From assembly GCA_016840965.1 (NCBI GenBank), contig JAEORI010000344.1, positions 1 to 8,603 of the forward strand: DNA of 8,603 nt, given 5' to 3'. A model generated the notes under the pieces. It was given only the letters and a program-made list of their open reading frames with translations. It searched no databases and had not been told where the DNA came from. Origin of the DNA: Candidatus Thorarchaeota archaeon (GTDB lineage: Archaea; Asgardarchaeota; Thorarchaeia; Thorarchaeales; Thorarchaeaceae). The position numbers and the translations under genes were made by a program. Positions 1 to 5,220 of this stretch are shown here, piece after piece (positions within the stretch are counted from its first letter, which is position 1; each line of letters begins with the position of its first letter).

Positions 1-1
1 C

Positions 2-964
2 ACTGTTGAAGGAATTGCTAGTGGTGATAATGTCCGAATTGCATTAGACGCTCAGGGCGGTTCTGACCCATCATTCGATGTCTGGGAATGGGATGATGCC
101 ACTGACAATGGTCTTGTAGACCTTGATGAACTCGGAGGATCTTCTCTACTCTCTGTGGACAACGGAGGTAGTGGATCAGCTGAGTCAGGTTCATACATAT
201 CACCAAGTTCCATGGATATCGCTATTCGAGTGTTCTGTTGGGCTTGGGTATTTGACCATCAGAGCTATGAGCTCACAGTTGATACTAGGACCTCCTTAAC
301 CGTTCCAGGTGGTAGTGACATAACATTCGACACCTACTCAATGCTGAGGACTGGAGGTGTCACGAATGATATTCAACTATACTGCTACACTTCGACTGAT
401 GTCAATTGGGTTGTGAACTTCGGAAAAGTTACCTTCAATAACTTCTTCGCACCCGAGCTGGCACCAGTCAATGATGCAATTAGTCTTGGCAATGACCAAT
501 TCAACTTCACTTGGACTGCTGGGACCGATAGGAATGTTGATGACACCATATTCTACCAGGTTTGGGTTAGTTCAGATGGTGGATCTTCATTCTACCTTGT
601 AGCAGGTAACCTGACTGAGACATATTTTGTATGGGACTCAGATGGATGGCTTGAAGGCGAATACTACTACAGAATCAGAGCATACGACTGTGACCTTGTG
701 TTTACAGTAGGTGGTGAACATGTTGGTACTGCTGATGCTCCACCGGATTCATACTTCCCAGGTTTCTTCGTAGACCAGGTTAGTAATCCGTTTGATGCAG
801 GTAATGTACCAACCACAACACCGCCTCCTACTACTACACCCACTGAACCAACCACACCCACAACCACTCCGCCACCTCTTGATCCACTCCTAATCGGATT
901 GATTGGTGGAATTGGTGTTGGTGTCGTTGTCCTGTTGATACTCTTCCTTATCAGGAAGAAATAG
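2..964 (+). CDS. C-terminal part of a secreted, membrane-anchored beta-rich surface protein (partial at 5' end)
   Basis: The frame is open from the window edge, so the true start lies upstream; the GTG at 155 is internal. About 320 residues are visible. Residues 1-150 look like beta-sandwich extracellular sequence, rich in Gly, Ser, Asp and aromatics. Residues about 151-235 resemble a fibronectin type III module (FNFTW, then alternating strands around FYQVWVSS, ending YYYRIRAYDCD). Two N-X-T sequons (NFT, NLT) would suit N-glycosylation. A Thr/Pro linker (about 270-292) leads to a hydrophobic helix (about 295-317) and a terminal RKK, the usual arrangement of an archaeal surface protein held by a C-terminal helix with its bulk outside. 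The missing N-terminus could hold a signal peptide and a catalytic domain such as a subtilisin-like protease, but nothing visible proves that. Three stop codons follow in frame (TAG TAG TAA). Function is unknown; the location call is firm. Confidence 0.85.
   Translation, partial: TVEGIASGDNVRIALDAQGGSDPSFDVWEWDDATDNGLVDLDELGGSSLLSVDNGGSGSAESGSYISPSSMDIAIRVFCWAWVFDHQSYELTVDTRTSLTVPGGSDITFDTYSMLRTGGVTNDIQLYCYTSTDVNWVVNFGKVTFNNFFAPELAPVNDAISLGNDQFNFTWTAGTDRNVDDTIFYQVWVSSDGGSSFYLVAGNLTETYFVWDSDGWLEGEYYYRIRAYDCDLVFTVGGEHVGTADAPPDSYFPGFFVDQVSNPFDAGNVPTTTPPPTTTPTEPTTPTTTPPPLDPLLIGLIGGIGVGVVVLLILFLIRKK
809..877 (+). repeat. Thr/Pro-rich low-complexity linker coding repeat
   Basis: Short runs of ACN and CCN codons encode alternating PTTT, PPP and PTEP units between the folded ectodomain and the membrane helix. 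Such linkers are typical cell-wall spacers and O-glycosylation regions in surface proteins. The DNA is degenerate, with mixed third positions, so it is not a simple tandem repeat. Confidence 0.75.
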
Positions 965-1000
965 TAGTAAGCACAGAGGAAGTATAGTTTAACGGAATAT

Positions 1001-1031
1001 GGGGGCTTTGCCCCCATCCCCCTTCTTTTTT
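1001..1031 (+). terminator. GC-rich hairpin plus T tract after the surface-protein gene
   Basis: GGGGGC (1001-1006), loop TTT, GCCCCC (1010-1015) forms a perfect six-pair stem. A second C5 block at 1018-1022 could pair alternatively with the same G run. A six-T tract follows at 1026-1031. It lies 37 bases after the first stop codon. Archaeal termination needs mainly the T tract, so the hairpin may add efficiency or protect the 3' end. On the opposite strand no T run follows the stem, so it is directional. Confidence 0.75.
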
Positions 1032-1093
1032 CATCACCCAAAACAACTGAGAAGTTCTACTCGAATGTCAAGTAAATTCAAAAATCAGATTCC

Positions 1094-1109
1094 ATCTATG
1101 TATCTATGT
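1094..1109. repeat. Tandem 8-bp duplication (ATCTATGT x2)
   Basis: Two exact adjacent copies lie in the gap between the convergent ends of the surface-protein gene and the nitroreductase gene. No function is evident; this is probably a small slippage duplication. It is listed because it is one of the few recognisable structures in the gap. Confidence 0.5.
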
Positions 1110-1127
1110 GAACACGATAATAGCTGA

Positions 1128-1661
1128 TTAATTAAATCGCTCCCGTACTATAATCTCAGAGACCTTCTTCCTTTGTCTGATAGGCGGAACAGCTCCATCA
1201 ATTTTAGCCACCGGTATCATTGAAACTGGTCGCATATTGAGTGGTATTTTGAGGGTTGTTGAAACCGCATCCTCATTGAAAGCTCCTATCCAGCAAGCTC
1301 CATACCCGTGCAAATGTACCCCATGTAAAATATTCAAAGTGAGAGCTGCTGTGTCCTGTAAGACATAGAGATTTCGTCCACGCTCCTGATATCTTTCAGC
1401 TGACTCTTCAGGAACCGCACAAATGACAAAAATAACTGGTGCATCCGCAATGAAATTTTGATTAAATGCATCAATCGCAAGCTGTTTTCTCAGCTCTTCA
1501 TCTTTTACAATTATGATTCTCCAAGGCTGCCGGTTGCCAGCACTGGGTGCGCTGATTCCTATCTTAACTAGTTCCTCTATTGTTGATTCAGGAATTGATT
1601 CCCTTTTAAATCGCCTAATTGATTGCCTTGAAGTCAATTTTTTGATACACTCGATACTCAA
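1128..1661 (-). CDS. Nitroreductase-family FMN oxidoreductase
   Basis: This 177-residue protein has the marks of a small FMN-dependent nitroreductase. SRQSIRRF (11-18) and APSAGNRQPW (38-47) are the usual FMN-contact segments; LQDTAALTLNIL (101-112) and GYGACWIGAF (119-128) form the conserved core; RKKVSEII closes the chain. Family members transfer hydride from NAD(P)H to nitro compounds, quinones or flavins as cytosolic dimers, and the physiological substrate cannot be read from sequence. The start is TTG at 1661-1659, immediately after the TGA of the upstream dehydrogenase; that TGA prevents any earlier start. A GGAGGT seven bases before the TTG, inside the last codons of the dehydrogenase, decides it. 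Both genes are in the same frame and should be translationally coupled. The next in-frame TTG, eight codons in, lacks a ribosome site. Downstream I see only a weak T5 run on the transcribed strand (1084-1080) as a possible terminator. Confidence 0.9.
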   Translation of the reverse strand: MSIECIKKLTSRQSIRRFKRESIPESTIEELVKIGISAPSAGNRQPWRIIIVKDEELRKQLAIDAFNQNFIADAPVIFVICAVPEESAERYQERGRNLYVLQDTAALTLNILHGVHLHGYGACWIGAFNEDAVSTTLKIPLNMRPVSMIPVAKIDGAVPPIRQRKKVSEIIVRERFN

Positions 1662-2645
1662 TCACAATACCTCCGGATTTACTATATTTGGCGGTTTCTC
1701 ACCATTGAGTGCAGCAATAATATTCTTTGCGCACATTACAGACATAGTTGTTCTTGCTTTCCTGCTAGCGCTTCCAATATGTGGAGCAAGTACTACATTT
1801 TCAAGATATATTAATGGGTCATCTTTCCGAATTGGTTCTTCCCTAAATACATCAATCCCTGCACCCGCCAGTTTTCCTGTTGAAAGGGCATCAAATAATG
1901 CATCCTGATTGACAACAGGTCCTCTAGATGTGTTAATTAGTATAGCCCCCTGTTTCATCATATCTATCTCTTTTCTCCCAATAAGATGGTGAGTTTCAAA
2001 GGTGAGAGGAACATGTAAGCTCACAATATCCGATTCACGAAGTAGGGTTTCCAATGTGGCTGGTTTAGCTTTCATTTGCTTCTCTAAAGCTGCAATATCT
2101 TCATTGTGACTTCTTGAATGATAGAGCACTCTCATATCAAATCCTTTTGCCCTTCTAGCAACTGCCTGACCAATTCTCCCCATCCCAATAATGCCAAGGG
2201 TGGCGCCATGAATATCTACACCAAGTAACAATTGAGGCCCCCACGCAACATTCCATTTTCCATTGCGAACGTATCTATCTGCTTCTGGAATGCGTCTTGC
2301 GGTAGCTAAAATTAATGCCCAAGTTAGATCCGCTGTAGTTTCTGTTAGGACCCCGGGAGTGTTAGTGACCATGATTCTCCTCTTTGACGCTTCCGTGACA
2401 TCAATATTATCATAACCAACGGCATACTGTGCAATCACTCTCAGATTTGGAAGCTTGTTGAAAAGTTCCGAATCTATTGGGTCGGAGAGGAGAGTTATTA
2501 ATCCTTGACAATCTGATGCCATTTCGATAATCTCATTCTTACTGGGTGGAAACTCAGATTGCCAAACAGTGACATTGAATTTGCTCGTGAGCATATCAAT
2601 GCCTTCTTGAGGAATTTTTCGAGTGACAAATACTTTGTGTGCCAT
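1662..2645 (-). CDS. D-isomer-specific 2-hydroxyacid dehydrogenase, glyoxylate/hydroxypyruvate reductase type
   Basis: The enzyme reduces a 2-oxoacid such as glyoxylate or hydroxypyruvate to the D-2-hydroxyacid with NAD(P)H in the cytosol. From the ATG at 2645 it has 327 residues, a normal length for this family. MAHKVFVTRKIPQEG opens the catalytic domain; YAVGYDNID (74-82) and NTPGVLTETTADL (95-107) are substrate-domain signatures; GIIGMGRIG (151-159) is the nucleotide-binding loop. The catalytic triad is visible: Arg241 in NTSRGPVV, Glu270 in FREEP, His289 in APHIGSAS. The frame stays open to an ATG at 2690, giving 15 extra residues; I prefer 2645 because family members begin near KVFVTR, although neither start has a clear ribosome site. 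Phosphoglycerate dehydrogenase is less likely because there is no C-terminal regulatory domain. It is followed directly by the nitroreductase and divergent from the regulator gene at 2779. Confidence 0.93.
   Translation of the reverse strand: MAHKVFVTRKIPQEGIDMLTSKFNVTVWQSEFPPSKNEIIEMASDCQGLITLLSDPIDSELFNKLPNLRVIAQYAVGYDNIDVTEASKRRIMVTNTPGVLTETTADLTWALILATARRIPEADRYVRNGKWNVAWGPQLLLGVDIHGATLGIIGMGRIGQAVARRAKGFDMRVLYHSRSHNEDIAALEKQMKAKPATLETLLRESDIVSLHVPLTFETHHLIGRKEIDMMKQGAILINTSRGPVVNQDALFDALSTGKLAGAGIDVFREEPIRKDDPLIYLENVVLAPHIGSASRKARTTMSVMCAKNIIAALNGEKPPNIVNPEVL
1669..1674 (-). promoter_or_regulatory. Ribosome binding site GGAGGT for the nitroreductase TTG start
   Basis: The minus strand reads GGAGGT here, seven bases before the TTG start codon at 1661. 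It is the strongest Shine-Dalgarno match in the window and is embedded in the Pro-Glu-Val codons at the end of the dehydrogenase. It supports the non-ATG start and coupling of the two genes. Confidence 0.75.
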
Positions 2646-2727
2646 GGTGTTCGGTTTAGATTTACTAAGAGAGTTCTTGAATCCTATCATACAGGAATGT
2701 TTGGCGGAATCATGCTTAGAACAGACT

Positions 2728-2748
2728 GCTTATATTCAAATTTTGAAT
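2728..2748. promoter_or_regulatory. Divergent TATA element overlapping a 15-bp palindrome, candidate operator
   Basis: TTATATT (2730-2736) can serve as a TATA box in either direction. It lies about 45 bases before the regulator ATG at 2779 and about 40 bases before the ATG at 2690 (85 before 2645) on the other strand. ATTCAAA (2734-2740), one T, TTTGAAT (2742-2748) is a perfect inverted repeat overlapping its edge. A dimeric winged-helix protein bound there would block TBP in both directions. The inference is autoregulation by the adjacent regulator and control of the dehydrogenase-nitroreductase pair. Confidence 0.5.
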
Positions 2749-2778
2749 TTAGCAATAGCGTAGGATTGTGAGTTGCAG

Positions 2779-3081
2779 ATGTCCATGGAACTTCCAAACA
2801 GTGCAATTTTAGTCCTCGGTAGTTTAGTTACTGAGGGACCAATGACTCCAAAGACAATTATTGAAAAAGTTGGACTTGCCCCTCGAACAATTTCTTTTGC
2901 ACTTAGAACACTCGTTCGGGAGCGCGTGATTCGGAAAACACCCAACCTAGCAGACATGCGTCAACCCATCTATCATATTAATATGGATCGAGTCAAAGAA
3001 CTCCAAATTCGTTTCGATTCAGGTTCGATCTCGCAAATGCCTACTTCCTTTAGGCACTCTGGTCACTCTTTCACTCGCTAG
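2779..3081 (+). CDS. Winged helix-turn-helix transcriptional regulator (first paralogue)
   Basis: This 100-residue DNA-binding protein has an N-terminal winged helix of the MarR/ArsR-like archaeal kind: helix 1 about 5-18, helix 2 about 23-31 (MTPKTIIEK), recognition helix about 34-47 (APRTISFALRTLV), wing about 50-66 (KTPNLADMRQPIYHI), then a short helix. It shares 46 of 79 aligned residues (about 58%) with the gene at 3231 by hand count. The ATG at 2779 matches the paralogue's start (MSMELP against MSIELP) and has a weak GTGA seven bases upstream; an in-frame TTG at 2773 and ATG at 2785 are alternatives. The last 21 residues are polar, Ser/His/Arg-rich and unrelated to the paralogue's tail. 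No metal-binding cysteines or ligand domain are visible, so the signal it senses is unknown. It probably binds the palindrome in its own promoter. Confidence 0.85.
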   Translation: MSMELPNSAILVLGSLVTEGPMTPKTIIEKVGLAPRTISFALRTLVRERVIRKTPNLADMRQPIYHINMDRVKELQIRFDSGSISQMPTSFRHSGHSFTR

Positions 3082-3124
3082 AATATGAGACCGAACAAAT
3101 CAACCATCCCATTTTTGAGTAGCT

Positions 3125-3137
3125 ATTCAAACTTGAT
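3125..3137. promoter_or_regulatory. Imperfect second copy of the ATTCAAA palindrome
   Basis: ATTCAAACTTGAT contains the same ATTCAAA half-site as the 2734-2748 palindrome, followed by a degenerate opposite half (TCAA, AC, TTGA in the core). It lies about 20 bases upstream of the likely TATA of the second regulator gene. A shared or cross-regulatory operator is inferred; the match is short and could be chance. Confidence 0.35.
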
Positions 3138-3158
3138 AAAACTGCTGAAATCCGTTTG

Positions 3159-3168
3159 TTTATTAATT
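3159..3168 (+). promoter_or_regulatory. Likely TATA box of the second regulator gene
   Basis: TTTATTAATT lies about 63-72 bases before the ATG at 3231 and would place the transcript start near 3190, giving a leader of about 40 bases. The second regulator would then have its own promoter and not depend on read-through from the first. Confidence 0.4.
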
Positions 3169-3230
3169 ACTCTGCGTAACTAATATGTGGGAACAGAAAG
3201 GACCACAAAATTCGGGATGGTATAGAATAC

Positions 3231-3497
3231 ATGTCCATCGAACTACCCCGTAGTGCAATAATTGTTCTAGATAGACTGACTACCGAAGGTCCTATGACAC
3301 CGAAAGACATAAGCAATAGGGTTGATCTCGCACCACGAACTGTGAGTTTTGCCCTAAGGAAACTGATGGGTCAGAAATTATGCAAGAAAATACCGAACCT
3401 TACTGACATGCGTCAACCATTATATGCCGCTGATGTAGAACGAGCTCGAGAATTACGCATGAAGTTCGAACATGTCTTCAGACAAGTTCTTGTGTAA
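3231..3497 (+). CDS. Winged helix-turn-helix transcriptional regulator (second paralogue)
   Basis: This is an 88-residue paralogue of the regulator at 2779. Helix 1 spans about 5-18, helix 2 about 23-31 (MTPKDISNRV), the recognition helix about 34-47 (APRTVSFALRKLM), the wing about 50-66 (KKIPNLTDMRQPLYAA) and a C-terminal helix about 68-85 that could serve dimerisation. The recognition helices differ at only a few positions (TISFALRTL against TVSFALRKL), so the two proteins may bind overlapping sites. The start is ATG at 3231, with a loose GGATGGT about 10 bases upstream. The genes are in tandem, 149 bases apart, and share an identical 14-base stretch in the wing coding region, as expected after a fairly old tandem duplication. 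Regulated genes are unknown; the neighbouring membrane protein and redox genes are candidates. Confidence 0.85.
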   Translation: MSIELPRSAIIVLDRLTTEGPMTPKDISNRVDLAPRTVSFALRKLMGQKLCKKIPNLTDMRQPLYAADVERARELRMKFEHVFRQVLV

Positions 3498-3588
3498 AAT
3501 TGATTCATCCTCACGTACTCTCTTTGTGCTATTCACTTGGTAATGACATACTTCCATTTGTCAATCCCAATGGGAAATAATACGATTA

Positions 3589-3599
3589 TGTTAATAACT
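3589..3599 (+). promoter_or_regulatory. Possible TATA element before the 61-residue membrane protein
   Basis: GTTAATAACTA lies 33-43 bases before the ATG at 3632, which would give a leader of only about 10 bases. A short palindrome TCCCA-A-TGGGA (3565-3575) lies just upstream and might be an operator, but it is too short to claim. Confidence 0.3.
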
Positions 3600-3631
3600 A
3601 AAATTGGATTGACCTTGATAGGCGATATCCT

Positions 3632-3817
3632 ATGGCTCATGAGGGATTTGCAGTTTTCTTGGTAATTCTTGGAGTGTTTCTTCTGTTGGCATACTATTTT
3701 GGTCCACGAAAGGAAGTTCGACTACGGAAAAGACAAGAAGGCTTGATGATGCTTATCCCGTCGGCTGCTTTACTATTCATTATTGCAGTAGTTGTTTATA
3801 GTGGGATTTTAGGGTAA
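3632..3817 (+). CDS. Small two-helix membrane protein, function unknown
   Basis: This 61-residue protein has two hydrophobic segments (about 6-23 and 38-60) joined by a very basic loop, RKEVRLRKRQEG (26-37). By the positive-inside rule the loop faces the cytoplasm and both ends face outside. I recognise no family. The ATG at 3632 is the only sensible start; it has no strong ribosome site but has a TATA-like element at a distance suiting a short-leader transcript. Its last nine bases overlap the end of the convergent CitG-like gene. The coherent hydrophobic pattern and basic loop argue that it is real. Possible roles include an accessory subunit or a small stress membrane protein, but nothing in the context decides. 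Confidence 0.65.
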   Translation: MAHEGFAVFLVILGVFLLLAYYFGPRKEVRLRKRQEGLMMLIPSAALLFIIAVVVYSGILG

Positions 3818-4828
3818 TTCTCTGGGAAAATCAAGTGCGACAAGTTTACAGAAAATACCAGCTGAAACAAGATCCGCCGTTGTTCCTGGATTTAGTAGAT
3901 TTCCTTCTCTTCGCAACTCGTCATCCAGCTTCATCATTAACTCAAGTGAACCACTATCATGGTTCCAGGCATTCATTGTTCTTTCAGCCAAGTTCCTGAC
4001 ATTCTCTGCTCGCTTCATACCTGCTTTCTTTACAATGAGACCATCAGGTCGCAATGAAAGCAACCAAACAAATGTCTGCACAATTCCTTCCTCTAGGTTT
4101 TCAAGATTATCAGTTATGTTATCGAGATATGGAAAAACTTTGGTGAGGGTTAAATCAAAATTGTTAGCCCACTCGCTACTAATCTCATCAACTTCTGCTG
4201 ATAGCTTGAATAGATCAAAAAGAGTAAGTCCATCTTCAATAATATTCGCCAATACTCGTGGATTGTCGATATCATACCTGCTATGGGTTTCTGTCCAACT
4301 TGCAGAGCTTTCCGCTCTAGGGTTTGTTGATCTTACCAAATGAAATGCTCTGTATAGATTCCTTGTATCGTCTACTGATGTATTTTCTGTAATCCTTTTC
4401 AACCATTTTTGCAAAGCTTTTGTTGAAAAGCATCCATCTTCTGTAATTGATGCACTAGTTGCAACGATTAGCGGAATATAGAGAAGAATGGTTCCAAGGA
4501 TTGTATTTCGTTTGTTAATTCCAGTAAATGTGTCCAAGGTACAGTGATGAATTAATTCTCCGATTCTGAGTTTGGATGGAATCAACTGTCCACTAGCCAA
4601 TGCTTCTCCCCTGGTGGCACTAAGATGAAGACCTCTTCCCATTAGGGATGCACTCGCAAGGAAATGCCTATAGTCTGTGTCTGAGAATCCAAACTGTCTA
4701 TTCACGTTTCCGGGTTTTGGCGAACTTGCCTCCAGAAGAATAGACAATTGCCCAATGCTAGCGAGTTTCCAAGACGTGTTTATCATTAGGCTTTCACGAA
4801 TTCCTTGTCCCGATTTAGATATTCGCAT
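3809..4828 (-). CDS. CitG-family protein (triphosphoribosyl-dephospho-CoA synthase-like)
   Basis: The founding enzymes of the family convert ATP and dephospho-CoA to triphosphoribosyl-dephospho-CoA plus adenine, the precursor of the citrate lyase and malonate decarboxylase prosthetic group. Family marks are clear: EASSPKPGNVNR (33-44), TGINKRNTILGTILLYIPL (102-120, matching the Thr-Asn-x-Gly region of CitG) and LLNPGTTADLVSAGI (311-325). At 339 residues it is somewhat longer than bacterial CitG; the middle (about 130-260) is the most divergent part. The chain may instead begin at the ATG at 4786 (MINTSWKLAS), which fits family N-termini and a TATA near 4845-4852 better. No citrate lyase, malonate decarboxylase or CitX-like partner is visible, so the classical product is doubtful and I give no symbol. 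It overlaps the convergent membrane-protein gene by nine bases. Confidence 0.85.
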   Translation of the reverse strand: MRISKSGQGIRESLMINTSWKLASIGQLSILLEASSPKPGNVNRQFGFSDTDYRHFLASASLMGRGLHLSATRGEALASGQLIPSKLRIGELIHHCTLDTFTGINKRNTILGTILLYIPLIVATSASITEDGCFSTKALQKWLKRITENTSVDDTRNLYRAFHLVRSTNPRAESSASWTETHSRYDIDNPRVLANIIEDGLTLFDLFKLSAEVDEISSEWANNFDLTLTKVFPYLDNITDNLENLEEGIVQTFVWLLSLRPDGLIVKKAGMKRAENVRNLAERTMNAWNHDSGSLELMMKLDDELRREGNLLNPGTTADLVSAGIFCKLVALDFPRELP

Positions 4829-4842
4829 TATCCGATTTAGAA

Positions 4843-4853
4843 AGCATAAAAAG
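4843..4853. promoter_or_regulatory. AT-rich divergent promoter between the CitG-like and three-helix membrane protein genes
   Basis: GCATAAAAAGG (read +) contains a TATA-like core about 33-40 bases before the ATG at 4885, giving a transcript with almost no leader. Read on the minus strand, CCTTTTTATGC would start transcription near 4820, downstream of the longest possible CitG-like start, which favours the internal ATG at 4786 for that gene. Confidence 0.35.
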
Positions 4854-4884
4854 GAACTAATAACAATACTGCGCCGAATCTAAT

Positions 4885-5220
4885 ATGTATGTACCCGCAC
4901 GCTTGCAATTCTCCCATGTTGGCATTTTTGTATCAATTATCGTGTATCTGGTTGTTCGAGGCTTTTTTGTAATCTTAAGAATTGGAGGTGTTCTTTGGTC
5001 GCAAGCAGGGGGATACCTGGCCATTGCATTACCCCTTATACCCGTCATTGTTTTGGGATTCGCAACATGTGTCATATCTTATGCTTTCTCATATCTGGGT
5101 TTGTGGATGATGGACAACAATCAATACATCCTTGGAGTCATCACAATATTTCTATCCGTTATAGTCATACCAGCTGTGATTGGGATTTATTCTTGGTATG
5201 GATTTACAATAGTTGGTTAG
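4885..5220 (+). CDS. Three-helix integral membrane protein, function unknown
   Basis: The 111-residue product is strongly hydrophobic. Likely helices are about 12-31, 44-71 and 82-104, with Arg and Lys scarce outside the N-terminus (R6) and after helix 1 (R25, R32). Aromatic residues (WMM, YSWYGF) cluster at the interfaces. I do not recognise the family and no catalytic or metal motif is apparent. The ATG at 4885 follows a short AT-rich promoter shared with the divergent CitG-like gene. A frame-shifted 95-residue reading of the same DNA (4995-5282) lacks any such pattern and is rejected. Its TAG stop is interleaved with the TAA stop of the convergent sirtuin gene (TTAG at 5217-5220). Confidence 0.7.
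   Translation: MYVPARLQFSHVGIFVSIIVYLVVRGFFVILRIGGVLWSQAGGYLAIALPLIPVIVLGFATCVISYAFSYLGLWMMDNNQYILGVITIFLSVIVIPAVIGIYSWYGFTIVG

Noticed and set aside
667..1041. 124-codon minus-strand open frame over the Thr/Pro linker
   Set aside because: It is the complement of Thr/Pro and membrane-helix codons, giving Gly/Val low-complexity sequence, and it runs through the terminator; it is a shadow of the surface-protein gene.
1655..1680. Selenocysteine or read-through fusion at the TGA between dehydrogenase and nitroreductase
   Set aside because: Both proteins are complete on their own, the TGA is not at a catalytic position, and a strong ribosome site supports a fresh start. It is kept only as a point to check.
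1513..1908. 131-codon plus-strand open frame across the dehydrogenase-nitroreductase junction
   Set aside because: Both enzymes on the opposite strand have complete, unmistakable motifs through this region.
3085..3183. 32-codon ATG open frame between the two regulator genes
   Set aside because: It has no ribosome site or recognisable protein pattern and overlaps the candidate operator and TATA of the second regulator; its length is within chance expectation.
3565..3575. TCCCA-A-TGGGA palindrome as an operator
   Set aside because: Five-base arms are expected by chance at this frequency, and no second copy was found near the regulators.
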